Source: an uncultured Flavobacteriaceae bacterium
GTDB taxonomy: Bacteria > Bacteroidota > Bacteroidia > Flavobacteriales > Flavobacteriaceae
DNA length: 64,000 bases
Assembly (NCBI GenBank): GCA_947498845.1
Contig: CANMLX010000015.1
Location: 1-64,000, forward strand
Reading direction: 5' to 3'
In this document: piece after piece, positions 25,591 through 35,041 of the stretch
How positions within the stretch are numbered: the first letter of the stretch is position 1
Layout: every line of letters begins with the position of its first letter
Notes under the pieces: generated by a model
The model's database searches: none
What the model was told of the DNA's origin: nothing
The model's input: only the letters and a program-made list of their open reading frames with translations
Position numbers and translations under genes: made by a program

Positions 25591-26742
25591 ATGAAAATAA
25601 TACCATACGGGAGGCAATTTATAGACCAGGAAGATATTGATACTGTAGTGTCAACGTTAACAGCAGATTTTTTAACACAAGGACCAAAGGTTAGTGAGTT
25701 TGAAAAAAAATTTGCTGAATATGTAGGTTGTAAGTACGCTGTCGCAGTAAGTAACGCAACAGCAGGTTTGCATATTTCTGTTTTGTCATTAGGGTTACAA
25801 CCAGGTGAAAGAGTAATTACAACCCCAATTACATTTGCGGCATCTGCAAATTGCATTAAATATGGAGGAGGAGAGGTTTGGTTTGCAGATATAGATCCAG
25901 ATACTTATTTACTTTCTCTGGAACATACCAGAAAACTTATTGAAAGTAAACCAAAAGGGTTTTTCAAAGGAATTATACCTGTTGATTTTGCAGGATTACC
26001 TTTGGATTTAGAAGGTTTTAGAGCATTAGCAGATAAGCATGATCTATGGGTTATTGAAGACGCATGTCATGCTCCTGGGGGATACTTTACAGATTCACAA
26101 AATAAAAAGCAAATGTGTGGTAATGGAGCTTATGCTAATATTGGTATTTTTTCATTTCATCCAGTAAAACATATTGCTTGTGGAGAAGGTGGTATGGTAA
26201 CAACTAATGATAAAAACCTTTACCATAAGCTACTTTCTTTAAGAACTCATGGTATTACTAAAAACAATATGTCTGAAAATCATGGTGGTTGGTATTATGA
26301 AATGCAAGAATTAGGATTTAATTATAGATTAACAGATATTCAATCGGCATTGGGTATTACTCAATTAGCTAAAAATAAAGAGGGCGTAAAAAAAAGAAAT
26401 GAAATAGGGCAAAGATATAAGGATGCGTTTCAAGGAAAAATAAAATACCAATCGCTACCTACTAATTTCTATAATGCCCATCACTTGTTTGTTATTGAGG
26501 TAAATGATAGGAAAGGATTGTATGATTACCTAAGAGAGCAAGGTGTTTATGCCCAAATTCATTATATTCCAGTTCATACATTACCATATTATAAAAAAAT
26601 TGGATATGAAAATGCAGACTTATCTAATTCAGAACAATATTACAGTAAGTGTATAAGCTTGCCTATGTATCCTACATTGTCTCTTGAAGAGCAAGAATTT
26701 GTTATAGATAAAGTAACTAGTTTTTTAAATGAAAGCTGTTAA
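25591..26742 (+). CDS. pseC: UDP-4-keto-6-deoxy-sugar aminotransferase, PseC
   Basis: PLP enzyme of the DegT/DnrJ family, 383 residues, that makes UDP-4-amino-4,6-dideoxy-N-acetyl-L-altrosamine from the PseB product. Seen: SNATAGLHIS, PITFAASAN, IEDACHAPGG, and the PLP lysine in FSFHPVKHIACGEGGM. NYRLTDIQSALG is typical of sugar aminotransferases. Starts on the base after the pseB stop, and its 3' end overlaps the next acetyltransferase gene by 14 bases. Confidence 0.92.
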   Translation: MKIIPYGRQFIDQEDIDTVVSTLTADFLTQGPKVSEFEKKFAEYVGCKYAVAVSNATAGLHISVLSLGLQPGERVITTPITFAASANCIKYGGGEVWFADIDPDTYLLSLEHTRKLIESKPKGFFKGIIPVDFAGLPLDLEGFRALADKHDLWVIEDACHAPGGYFTDSQNKKQMCGNGAYANIGIFSFHPVKHIACGEGGMVTTNDKNLYHKLLSLRTHGITKNNMSENHGGWYYEMQELGFNYRLTDIQSALGITQLAKNKEGVKKRNEIGQRYKDAFQGKIKYQSLPTNFYNAHHLFVIEVNDRKGLYDYLREQGVYAQIHYIPVHTLPYYKKIGYENADLSNSEQYYSKCISLPMYPTLSLEEQEFVIDKVTSFLNESC

Positions 26743-27256
26743 TCTAGAAACAGAAAGACTGTCTTTACGACGGCTTTCATTAGAACATCTATCTAATGCA
26801 TATGTTGGATGGTTAAATGATGTAGAGGTTTTTAAATATTTAGAAACAGGAGGGAATTACACTATAGGTGAGTTAGAGAACTACCTTAAAGAACAACAAG
26901 AGAAAGATATTTTTTTTTGGGCTATTCATCTTAAAAATTCAGATAAGCATATTGGTAATATTAAAATAGACCCCATAGATCTGGATAATAACTCAGGAGA
27001 GTATGGAATAATGATGGGAGATAAAAGTGAGTGGGGTAAAGGTTATGCCAAAGAAGCATCAGTAGAGGTTATAAACTATTGTTTTGGAGAAATAAAGCTC
27101 GCTCAAATTACCTTAGGAGTGATTGAAAAAAACATAGGAGCTTTAAAATTATACCAGAATATGGGATTTGAGGTTGAAAACACCATAGAAAATAAGGGTG
27201 TTTATGCTGGAGAGTTATGTAATTCAATACGGATGATAAAGAAAAATGACAAGTAA
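26729..27256 (+). CDS. GNAT N-acetyltransferase in the pse cluster
   Basis: 175 residues, RimJ/RimL-like GNAT. N-terminal ETERLSLRRLSLEHL, acetyl-CoA segment KSEWGKGYAKEA (Q/RxxGxG/A type) and C-terminal NIGALKLYQNMGFE. It overlaps pseC by 14 bases, so a role in acetylating the PseC amino sugar (PseH activity) is natural. But the downstream pseG carries a second GNAT domain. One may be the true PseH and the other may put an acyl group on another position. Which is which cannot be read from sequence. Confidence 0.78.
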   Translation: MKAVNLETERLSLRRLSLEHLSNAYVGWLNDVEVFKYLETGGNYTIGELENYLKEQQEKDIFFWAIHLKNSDKHIGNIKIDPIDLDNNSGEYGIMMGDKSEWGKGYAKEASVEVINYCFGEIKLAQITLGVIEKNIGALKLYQNMGFEVENTIENKGVYAGELCNSIRMIKKNDK

Positions 27257-28121
27257 ACTTATTTTAGGAACAGTACAATTAGGATTAGATTACGGAATTA
27301 ATAATCAATTAGGAAAGCCGAGCCTTGATAAGGCATTTCAAATATTACATACTGCATTCGATAATGGAATTAAAACACTAGATACAGCCGAAGGCTATGG
27401 AGATTCCCAAAAAGTAATAGGTGCATTTCAAAAAGAAAACCCTCAGAAAAAATTTAACATTATCACAAAACTTGACGCTAGAATTTCTTTAAAAGAGAAT
27501 GAATTGCGAAACCATATACTTTCAAATTGTGAAATATTACATACAGATAAGCTTTTGGGTTATATGTTTCATAATCACCAAAGCTTTAAAAATAATTTGG
27601 GATTATATAGTGAGATTATAGATGCTAAGAGCCAAGGGATAATTGAAAAGGCTGGAATTTCTCTATATACAAATGATGAGATTGGAGATGTAGTTTCCAA
27701 TTATAGCGATTTTGATTTTATTCAAATTCCTTTTAATTTATTCGACAATCAATCTAAACGAAAAGAAATACTTGAAAAAGCAAGACTTAAAAATATTGAA
27801 ATTCATACACGTTCCGTATTTTTACAAGGGCTTTTTTTTAAGGAATTACAAAATGTGAAAGGAAAACTAGAGGCTTTGCGCCCTTTTATGGAAATGCTTA
27901 TTGAGATTAAGAAGAAATATAAGATAAATACTCAAACTTTGGCACTTCAATACGTGCTCCAAAAAAAGTATATTGACGCTGTTTTAATTGGTGTAGAAAG
28001 TAAAGAGCAATTATTGGGTAATTTGAGCATTTGCTGCAAGAATATAGATATTCCGCATGATTTAATAGATATGATATCTGTGAATGAAGAAGCACTGTTA
28101 AACCCTTCAAATTGGAATTAA
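27246..28121 (+). CDS. Aldo/keto reductase
   Basis: 291 residues, TIM-barrel NAD(P)H-dependent oxidoreductase. N-terminal LILGTVQLGLDYGINN; catalytic Asp and Tyr in TLDTAEGYGDSQ; Lys in FNIITKLD; His region LGYMFHNHQ; ALQYVLQKKYIDAVLIGVES before the C-terminus. It overlaps the GNAT gene by 11 bases. It is not one of the six canonical pseudaminic acid enzymes, but reductases of this type occur in other nonulosonic acid loci. It may reduce a keto group in a modified sugar. The substrate is unknown. Confidence 0.78.
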   Translation: MTSKLILGTVQLGLDYGINNQLGKPSLDKAFQILHTAFDNGIKTLDTAEGYGDSQKVIGAFQKENPQKKFNIITKLDARISLKENELRNHILSNCEILHTDKLLGYMFHNHQSFKNNLGLYSEIIDAKSQGIIEKAGISLYTNDEIGDVVSNYSDFDFIQIPFNLFDNQSKRKEILEKARLKNIEIHTRSVFLQGLFFKELQNVKGKLEALRPFMEMLIEIKKKYKINTQTLALQYVLQKKYIDAVLIGVESKEQLLGNLSICCKNIDIPHDLIDMISVNEEALLNPSNWN

Positions 28122-28122
28122 A

Positions 28123-28878
28123 ATGAAAGTTATTGTTGTTACTCAAGCAAGATCAGGATCTACAAGACTACCAAATAAAATTCTAAAGGAGATTGGAGGT
28201 AAAACACTTCTTCAAATCCATATAGACAGAATAAAGCAAGCCAAGACGATAGATGCAATTTATATTGCAACCACTACCAATGTAAATGATGATAAAATTG
28301 AAAAACTTGCAAAAAAGTTAAACGTTAAGTATTACAGAGGAAGTGAAGATGATGTTTTAGATCGTTTTTACCAAACCGTAAAAAACGATAAGCCAAATTA
28401 TGTGGTTAGATTAACATCAGATTGTCCTTTAATAGATCCTATATTAATAGATGAGGTAGTAACTCAGGCAAAAGAACGCGAATTAGATTATTATGCTAAT
28501 ATTTTGGAAGAATTGTATCCTGATGGGCAGGATATTGAGGTTTTTACTTTCTCGGCTTTAGAAAAAGCATGGAATGAAGCTAAGTTAAATTCAGAAAGAG
28601 AACATGTTACGCCATTTATTCGCAATAACTCTTCCTATAAAAATGGGAAACTATTCAAATCAGATAATTATGCGCCTGACAAGAATTATAATCATGTAAG
28701 GTTAACAGTTGATGAACAAGTAGATTTTGATGTAATAGAAAAAATCATCAACGATCTGGGCTTGGAAAAAGACTGGAAAACATATGCGGATTACTATCTG
28801 TACAACCCCGATATTAAGATGCTAAATAGTAAGGTTGTTAGAAATGAAGGTTATCAAAAATCCATTAATAAGGACTAA
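28123..28878 (+). CDS. SpsF-like cytidylyltransferase, probable PseF role
   Basis: 251 residues of the CMP-NeuAc/Kdo synthetase-like family (SpsF branch). N-terminal CTP site TQARSGSTRLPNKIL (about 7-21), then YYRGSEDDVLDRFYQ and VRLTSDCPLIDP with the metal-binding Asp. No separate PseF is present, and it sits among pse genes, so CMP activation of the nonulosonic acid is the best guess. It could instead activate another sugar. The overlapping gene arrangement supports operon membership. Confidence 0.75.
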   Translation: MKVIVVTQARSGSTRLPNKILKEIGGKTLLQIHIDRIKQAKTIDAIYIATTTNVNDDKIEKLAKKLNVKYYRGSEDDVLDRFYQTVKNDKPNYVVRLTSDCPLIDPILIDEVVTQAKERELDYYANILEELYPDGQDIEVFTFSALEKAWNEAKLNSEREHVTPFIRNNSSYKNGKLFKSDNYAPDKNYNHVRLTVDEQVDFDVIEKIINDLGLEKDWKTYADYYLYNPDIKMLNSKVVRNEGYQKSINKD

Positions 28879-28920
28879 AAAGAATTACTAAATTTAGACC
28901 TATAATTATTTTTTATTCCT

Positions 28921-30234
28921 ATGAGTAACAAGACAGGACAAAAATTATATAAAAAAGCAAAAACATTGATACCAGGAGGAACAATGTTATTATCCAAAAG
29001 GCCAGAAATGTTTTTGCCAGAAAATTGGCCGTCATACTTTTCAAAATCTAAAGGCTGTAAAATATGGGATTTAGATGGTAAAGAGTATATTGATATGTGT
29101 ATCATGGGAATTGGAACCAACACTTTGGGCTATGGTAACAATGAGGTAGACGAAGCAGTATTAAATACTGTAAAAAAGGGTAATATGAGTACATTTAGTT
29201 GCCCCGAAGAAGTAGAACTGGCAGAAAAGTTAGTTGAAATAAATCCTTGGGCAGATATGGTTAGATTTGCCAGGAGTGGAGGTGAAGCAAATTCTATAGC
29301 TATTAGAATTGCCAGAGCAGCTTCAGGTAAAGATAAGGTCGCCATATGTGGCTATCATGGTTGGCATGATTGGTATCTTTCTGCTAATCATAATAAGGGA
29401 GATGATTTATCAGGGCATCTCTTGTCTGGATTAAACCCTAATGGGGTGCCAAAAAACTTAAAAGACACTGTATACCCTTTTCATTATAATAATTTTGAGG
29501 AGTTGCTTTCTATAGTTAATACTAACGATATTGGTGTTATAAAAATGGAGGTGATGCGTAATTTTGGTCCAGAAGATAATTTTTTGCAAAAGGTTAGAGA
29601 TTTAGCTACACAACGTAATATTGTATTAATTTTTGATGAGTGTACCTCTGGTTTTAGGGAAACCTATGGAGGAATTTATAAGAAGTATGGTGTTGAGCCA
29701 GATGTTGCCATGTACGGGAAAACTATAGGGAATGGTTATGCACTTACCGCAGTTGTTGGTAGAAAATCTGTTATGGAAGCAGCTCAAACGTCTTTTATTA
29801 GTAGCACGTTCTGGACAGAACGTATTGGTCCAACCGCAGCATTAAAAACATTAGAAGTAATGGATAAAATAAAATCGTGGGATATCATTACAAAACAAGG
29901 AGAAAAAGTACAAAAACAGTGGGAATCCTTAGCTAAAACACATAATATTCAAATTGCTATATCTGGTATGCCTGCTTTAAGTACTTACAGTTTTAAAAGT
30001 GAAAAAGCCATGGAGTATAAAACGTTTGTTGCACAAGAAATGCTTAAAAAAGGATTTTTAGCGAGTACAAATTTTTATGCATGTACAGAGCATAAAGATG
30101 AATATATTTCGGCTTACTTTGATGCTCTAGATGAGGTTTATAATACCATTTCTAATTGCGAGAGAGGTAACAAAAACATTAATGATTTATTAGAAGGTCC
30201 TATTTGCCACTCTGGATTTAAACGTTTAAATTAA
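28921..30234 (+). CDS. Class III aminotransferase, glutamate-1-semialdehyde-aminomutase-like
   Basis: 437 residues, fold type I PLP enzyme. Seen: LIPGGTMLLSKRPEMFLP, RFARSGGEANSIAIRIARA, CGYHGWHDWY, LIFDECTSGFRETYG with Asp239, and the PLP Lys267 in MYGKTIGNGYAL. GSA aminomutase itself is a heme-pathway enzyme, but copies inside sugar loci are usually sugar aminotransferases. With the reductase and cytidylyltransferase next door, it may install an extra amino group in the nonulosonic acid. A scar of a related 3' end lies at 31378-31500. Confidence 0.78.
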   Translation: MSNKTGQKLYKKAKTLIPGGTMLLSKRPEMFLPENWPSYFSKSKGCKIWDLDGKEYIDMCIMGIGTNTLGYGNNEVDEAVLNTVKKGNMSTFSCPEEVELAEKLVEINPWADMVRFARSGGEANSIAIRIARAASGKDKVAICGYHGWHDWYLSANHNKGDDLSGHLLSGLNPNGVPKNLKDTVYPFHYNNFEELLSIVNTNDIGVIKMEVMRNFGPEDNFLQKVRDLATQRNIVLIFDECTSGFRETYGGIYKKYGVEPDVAMYGKTIGNGYALTAVVGRKSVMEAAQTSFISSTFWTERIGPTAALKTLEVMDKIKSWDIITKQGEKVQKQWESLAKTHNIQIAISGMPALSTYSFKSEKAMEYKTFVAQEMLKKGFLASTNFYACTEHKDEYISAYFDALDEVYNTISNCERGNKNINDLLEGPICHSGFKRLN

Positions 30235-30260
30235 TCTTTTCTAGTTTAGTACTGTTTATT

Positions 30261-31352
30261 ATGAAATATTTAAGATTATTATTTGGATTATTTTTGTTGT
30301 TCTCTTGTGCTAGTGATGATGACAATAACAATTCTAGCAGTGTTATAAAGATTAGTGTTGATGAAGTCTCAAAAAATGGCGCTAGTATTTCTTGGACAGT
30401 TCCTACAAATATTACAAGTCAGAGTGTAATTTATAAAATTACTCTAGACAATAAAGTTATTGTTGACAATAATTATAGAAGTAGACAATTTACGTTTACA
30501 AAATTACAAGAGAATAAACTTTACTCGGGTAGTATATTTTGGTTAGATGACAATGGAGAAGAGGGTTTTTCTGATTTTAGTTTTACAACAGAAAAAGATC
30601 CTATATTTCTTGGAGAATTAATACTAAATAATCAAAGTGAAGTGGATAATTTTTATTATACTAATGTTACAGCATTAGTTATAGATGGTAAAGATATTAC
30701 CGATCTCTCTAAATTAGAGACGCTTGAATTTGTTGAGAGATATGTTATAATTAAAAACACCTCATTAAAATCTTTAAATGGATTACATAACGTAAAAACA
30801 AGAGATGATTTATTTGGTCATCTTCCAACTTTAGAAATCTCAGAAAATAATGGCTTAGAAGATTTTAGTGCTATTACTGGTTTTGCAAAAAAAGTAATAG
30901 ATTTAAGTTTAGTTAACAATCCTAAAATTAGTAGCTTAGGTAGTTTGGAGATAAAAGAAAACCTTAATATTCTTTCCTTAATTAATTTATCTATAAACAA
31001 TCTTAGAGCATTGTCTAATTTAAAAAGTGCTAACTTTTTACGGCTTCAAAACCTTAAAATTGATAACTTAGATGGATTGGATAGTATAGAAAAGGTGTTT
31101 GATCTAAATATATCAAACAATCCAAATTTACAATCTTTAAATGGAGCAGTTAAATTACAAAATAAAAGAGGTGAAACTCTACGATTATTTATACTAAAAA
31201 ATCAAGTATTGTCTGATTTTTGTGGTATCAAAGAACTTATGAATAATGCGCATATTTTTGAAGATGACCTTGAAGGTAGGTTGTTTTGGATTAGAGATAA
31301 TTTATATAACCCAACTGAAGAAGAAATAAAAAGGGAGGGGTGCACTCAATAA
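30261..31352 (+). CDS. Lipoprotein with FnIII-like and leucine-rich repeat region, copy 1
   Basis: 363 residues. Lipoprotein signal MKYLRLLFGLFLLFSC, followed by the acidic ASDDDNNN stretch typical of Bacteroidota surface lipoproteins. Residues about 30-110 look like a fibronectin type III domain (NGASISWTVP). From about 130 there are short leucine-rich, beta-helix-like repeats (LTNLKSLxGL, ISNNPNLQSLNG). The C-terminus DFCGIKELM ... NPTEEEIKREGC is shared with the next large gene. It lies between the aminotransferase and pseG, and is not an obvious sugar enzyme. Role unknown, perhaps a cell-surface binding protein. Confidence 0.68.
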   Translation: MKYLRLLFGLFLLFSCASDDDNNNSSSVIKISVDEVSKNGASISWTVPTNITSQSVIYKITLDNKVIVDNNYRSRQFTFTKLQENKLYSGSIFWLDDNGEEGFSDFSFTTEKDPIFLGELILNNQSEVDNFYYTNVTALVIDGKDITDLSKLETLEFVERYVIIKNTSLKSLNGLHNVKTRDDLFGHLPTLEISENNGLEDFSAITGFAKKVIDLSLVNNPKISSLGSLEIKENLNILSLINLSINNLRALSNLKSANFLRLQNLKIDNLDGLDSIEKVFDLNISNNPNLQSLNGAVKLQNKRGETLRLFILKNQVLSDFCGIKELMNNAHIFEDDLEGRLFWIRDNLYNPTEEEIKREGCTQ

Positions 31353-31377
31353 ATATTTAAAGTAGAAATACTTAAAA

Positions 31378-31498
31378 ATGTTAGGATTTAGTCATTTCAT
31401 GAACATAATGAAGCCTGGATCTATTGATGATTATTTTGATGCTCTAGATAGGGTTTAAACGTTTAAATTATCATAGCTATAGTTTATTTAAGTTAATA
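31378..31498 (+). pseudogene. Scar of an aminotransferase 3' end
   Basis: A 26-codon open frame from 31378 ends IDDYFDALDRV, like the C-terminal ISAYFDALDEV of the class III aminotransferase upstream. The DNA TTTGATGCTCTAGAT then jumps to TTTAAACGTTTAAATTA, which in the intact gene is the extreme 3' end about 95 bases later. The following spacer matches the one before the first lipoprotein gene. This is what a tandem duplication followed by internal deletion leaves. Confidence 0.6.
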
Positions 31499-31507
31499 TT
31501 GTTTATT

Positions 31508-33364
31508 ATGAAGTGTTTAAGATTATTATTTGGATTATTTTTGTTGTTCTCTTGTGCTAGTGATGATGAAACAAGTCGAGGTATAGAAGAAGATATATCT
31601 TTGCCCCATTCCCCCATGAATCTAGAATATGATCTTAATTATCCCGATATTACTATATCTTGGGAAGATTCATTAGGAGCTAATACAACAGCTATTGGGT
31701 ATAAGTTATACTTAGGTTTTTGGAGTGTTTTTACGGAAATAGCACCTAAAGGTGGGGGTTTTAATTTATATTTAGATTATACAAAACCTCCATATGGAGA
31801 AACTAATAATAATTCATTTACTTTTAAAATACCAGCGCCTTTTCAAAAATATAGAATCGGTGTAGTAGCAGTCGACAGAGCAGGAAATATGTCTAAACCT
31901 ACTGAGATTGATTTTGTAGCATTGCCCTCGGAAACTACTTACGAAGGAGATATTAAATTAAGTACACAAGCATATGTTGATTTTTTTGAAGGACATAATA
32001 TAGAAACTCTTAATGGGAATTTATATATACAAGGGATTGCTAGAAATCCATCTCAATACGCTCTTCATAATGATAGAAGTTGTATTGACGATTTATCTCC
32101 ATTAAAAGGAATCAAAAAAATTAATGGGGATTTAATTATTGGTTACCCTGAAGTAGACTTGGATAACTATAATTTAAATTTTACAGATCTTACTTTTTTA
32201 AATGATTTAGTTAAGGTAAGTGGAGATTTTTTTATTGCTCATAACGATGTAAAAACTATTCCTGATTTTAATAAATTAGAAGTGGGAGGGAGCATTAAAA
32301 TTATAGATACCGATATTGATAATATAAAAGGGTTTAATGGCTTATCTAGAATTAATGGAGATTTAATGGTTTCGGTAAACAATAGTTTGGAAGGTTTTAA
32401 CAACATAAAAGAAGTTCAGGGGAAATTATTATTATTATCTAATAAAAAAGCAAATTACACAAATGGTTTTTCAGAATTAGAAGTTGTGAGTGGAGATTTA
32501 AACTTGAAAAATATAGATGGGATTAATAAACTTAGCCATGTTAAAGGGGATTTTATTATGGAGGGTGAAAATAGACTAGAAGAAATCAAAGGTTTTAATA
32601 GTTTAATAGATGTTGAAGGAGATTTTATTATAGAAAATAGTTTGTTTTTGAAAACAATAGCAGGTTTTAACAGTTTAAAAAGTGTTTGGGGGCATTTTTA
32701 TATTGAAGAAAATCCCTTACTAGAAACTTTTAGTTTTAATAACCTTTCTAGTATTGCGAAGGGAGTTAGTATTACAGGAAATGATAATTTACTTACGTTA
32801 AATTCATTGGAGAAGCTTGAGACAATAGGAGAGGAACTCTATATTAGTTACAATACTAAATTAGAAAATATTGATGCATTATCTTCTTTGGTTAATATTA
32901 ATTCCTTATTGGTTTATGGAAATAATTCTTTAAAAAATTTGAATGTTTTTGGAAGTATTAATAATTCTGAATTGAAAAACATTGATATTGTAGGAAATGA
33001 AAATTTAATTAGTTTTGAGGGGTTTCCTTTTTTAAAGAAAATTAATTATATAACAATTCATAAAAATAAAAAACTTCTTTCTTTTGAAGGTTTGAGTAAC
33101 ATTGAAGTTATAGAAGATTATATTTCTATTAAGGATAATAATAGCATTTTAAATTTAGAACCATTAAAGAATTTGAAAACAATAAAGTGTAGTTTAAAAC
33201 AAAGGTTTAGTTTAGTAATATCTGATAACTTTAATCTGTACGATTTTTGTGATTTAAAAGTATTTTTTGAATCCAATGGTTTATGCACTGAGAGGTATTT
33301 GATAGAAAAAAATGCTCATAATCCAACACATAGAGACATTGTTAATGGTAATTGTAGTAATTAA
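31508..33364 (+). CDS. Lipoprotein with FnIII-like and leucine-rich repeat region, copy 2
   Basis: 618 residues from the ATG at 31508. An in-frame ATG at 31499 is less likely because the 69 bases around 31508 match the start of the previous lipoprotein gene. Lipoprotein signal MKCLRLLFGLFLLFSC, then a FnIII-like domain (about 35-145) and a long array (about 170-590) of roughly 23-residue beta-helix or receptor-L-like repeats of the form I-x-G-D-L-x-I-x-x-N. The C-terminus DFCDLKVFF ... NPTHRDIVNGNC matches copy 1. Probably an outer-surface lipoprotein, but no function can be assigned. Confidence 0.68.
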   Translation: MKCLRLLFGLFLLFSCASDDETSRGIEEDISLPHSPMNLEYDLNYPDITISWEDSLGANTTAIGYKLYLGFWSVFTEIAPKGGGFNLYLDYTKPPYGETNNNSFTFKIPAPFQKYRIGVVAVDRAGNMSKPTEIDFVALPSETTYEGDIKLSTQAYVDFFEGHNIETLNGNLYIQGIARNPSQYALHNDRSCIDDLSPLKGIKKINGDLIIGYPEVDLDNYNLNFTDLTFLNDLVKVSGDFFIAHNDVKTIPDFNKLEVGGSIKIIDTDIDNIKGFNGLSRINGDLMVSVNNSLEGFNNIKEVQGKLLLLSNKKANYTNGFSELEVVSGDLNLKNIDGINKLSHVKGDFIMEGENRLEEIKGFNSLIDVEGDFIIENSLFLKTIAGFNSLKSVWGHFYIEENPLLETFSFNNLSSIAKGVSITGNDNLLTLNSLEKLETIGEELYISYNTKLENIDALSSLVNINSLLVYGNNSLKNLNVFGSINNSELKNIDIVGNENLISFEGFPFLKKINYITIHKNKKLLSFEGLSNIEVIEDYISIKDNNSILNLEPLKNLKTIKCSLKQRFSLVISDNFNLYDFCDLKVFFESNGLCTERYLIEKNAHNPTHRDIVNGNCSN

Positions 33365-33379
33365 TTTTAAAAGATAAAA

Positions 33380-33520
33380 ATGAGAGTTTTAAGACTAATT
33401 CTAGTATTGTTTTTAATAGTTTCTTGTTCTAGCGATAAGGAAGTGAGTCAAGGTGAAGATATGTCTCCAGATAAAGAAATTACTTTGCCAGCTATTACAA
33501 TTGCCTCATCAGATAATTAA
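33380..33520 (+). CDS. Short lipoprotein, third member of the series, possibly a remnant
   Basis: A 46-codon frame starting MRVLRLILVLFLIVSCSSD, a good lipoprotein signal related to those of the two genes before it, then a 28-residue acidic tail and a stop. It ends 21 nt before the next gene. Either a very small lipoprotein or the leftover of a third paralogue that lost its body. Confidence 0.5.
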   Translation: MRVLRLILVLFLIVSCSSDKEVSQGEDMSPDKEITLPAITIASSDN

Positions 33521-33541
33521 AACCTGTTTTTAGGTTAAGGT

Positions 33542-35041
33542 TTGACAAAATTGATATATCCTTTGAAGAAAAAAATACTTTTTAGAGCAGATGGAAATAC
33601 AGCTACAGGTTTAGGGCATTTGTACCGTTTATTTGCTTTAGTCGAGATGTATAAAGACGATTATAATTTTGTCTTTTTAACTAAGCAAGATTCTGTTTTA
33701 AGTATTATACCTAGTGATTATGTTGTAAAAACAATACCTAACAATATTAATCTTAAAGAAGAACCTTTTTGGATAGGGGAAAATTTTTCTTCTAAAGAGC
33801 ATATTATAATAGCTGATGGGTATCAATTTGAAAGCTCGTATCAAAAAAAAATTAAAGAATTGGGCTTTATTTTGGTCTATATTGATGACTTAGCTAAAAG
33901 CCATATGTATGCAGACATTGTTGTTAATCATTCACCACATATTAAACCTGAACATTTTAAGTTAAAGAAATATACTAAATTGGTATTGGGTACTAAATAT
34001 GCCATGTTGAGGCCATTATTTAATAAAGCGGCTCTTACTGATAGAAAAATTAAAGTAATAAAAAATGTTTTTGTATGTTTTGGTGGGGCCGACATGTATG
34101 ATTTATCAATTAGAGCAGCAAAAGCATTGTTGAATATAGATGAAATACAAGAAATACATATTGTTTTAGGAGGAGCATACAAGCATAGAGAAATTTTTGA
34201 GGTTCAAAGTAAGAATGATAAACTAAAATTATATAAGAATTTAAATGAAGAATCACTTTGTGATTTAATGAAATCTTGCCAATTGGCTATAGTGCCGTCA
34301 AGCACTATTATTTATGAAATATGCTCAATTAAGATGCCAATATTAAGTGGTTATTATGTTGAAAACCAAAAAAACATATACACCGGTTTAGTGGTAAATG
34401 ATGTAATCTTTGAAGGAGGAGATTTTACAAATTATTCTGTTTTAGATTTTGAAGAGAAAATAAGGCTTTTGTTAGCAAAAGGAGATTTAAAAAATAGGCA
34501 TATAGCAAATCAAAAAGCTTTATTTGATGGTAAAAGCAAATCACGTTTTTTAGGGTTAGTTAATAGTTTAAATATATCATTTAGATCTGCTAATGATAAA
34601 GACGTTTTACTAGTTTACAATTGGTCCAATGATGAATTAGTTCGTAAAAACTCTTATAACTCAAAGCCAATAAAGCTTGAAGAGCATAGAATATGGTTTT
34701 CTAATACGATTAAAGATAAAAATACTTTATTTTTTATAGTTTTAGTCAATGATAATCCAGCAGGTATGGTCCGTTATAAAATAAATAAGAGATCTTCAGT
34801 AATAAGTATACTGGTGTCAAAAGAGTATAGAGGGCAAAAACTTGCAAAAGAATTTTTAAAAAAATCATCTAATGAATATTTTAAAAATAATAAGGTTCCA
34901 ATTTTTGCTTACATTAAAAAAGAAAACAAAGCTTCTATTAAAGTATTTGAAAACGCAGGATATACCTATTTTAAAGATGAAAATATTCAAGGAAGTGTTA
35001 GTTTTGTATATAAACTAGAAAAACAAGATGTTAAAAGATAA
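33542..35041 (+). CDS. pseG: PseG nucleotide-sugar hydrolase fused to a GNAT domain
   Basis: 499 residues. Residues about 1-340 form the PseG domain (GT-B-like), which releases UDP from UDP-2,4-diacetamido-2,4,6-trideoxy-altrose. N-terminal RADGNTATGLGHLYR contains the catalytic His26, and FVCFGGADMYDL and IVPSSTIIYE fit the UDP site. Residues about 345-499 are a GNAT acetyltransferase (YRGQKLAKEFL, NKASIKVFENAGY), a candidate PseH domain. The fusion would let acetylation and UDP removal happen in one protein. The start is TTG at 33542, because no ATG or GTG lies before the conserved motif. It overlaps pseI by 14 bases. Confidence 0.88.
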   Translation: MTKLIYPLKKKILFRADGNTATGLGHLYRLFALVEMYKDDYNFVFLTKQDSVLSIIPSDYVVKTIPNNINLKEEPFWIGENFSSKEHIIIADGYQFESSYQKKIKELGFILVYIDDLAKSHMYADIVVNHSPHIKPEHFKLKKYTKLVLGTKYAMLRPLFNKAALTDRKIKVIKNVFVCFGGADMYDLSIRAAKALLNIDEIQEIHIVLGGAYKHREIFEVQSKNDKLKLYKNLNEESLCDLMKSCQLAIVPSSTIIYEICSIKMPILSGYYVENQKNIYTGLVVNDVIFEGGDFTNYSVLDFEEKIRLLLAKGDLKNRHIANQKALFDGKSKSRFLGLVNSLNISFRSANDKDVLLVYNWSNDELVRKNSYNSKPIKLEEHRIWFSNTIKDKNTLFFIVLVNDNPAGMVRYKINKRSSVISILVSKEYRGQKLAKEFLKKSSNEYFKNNKVPIFAYIKKENKASIKVFENAGYTYFKDENIQGSVSFVYKLEKQDVKR

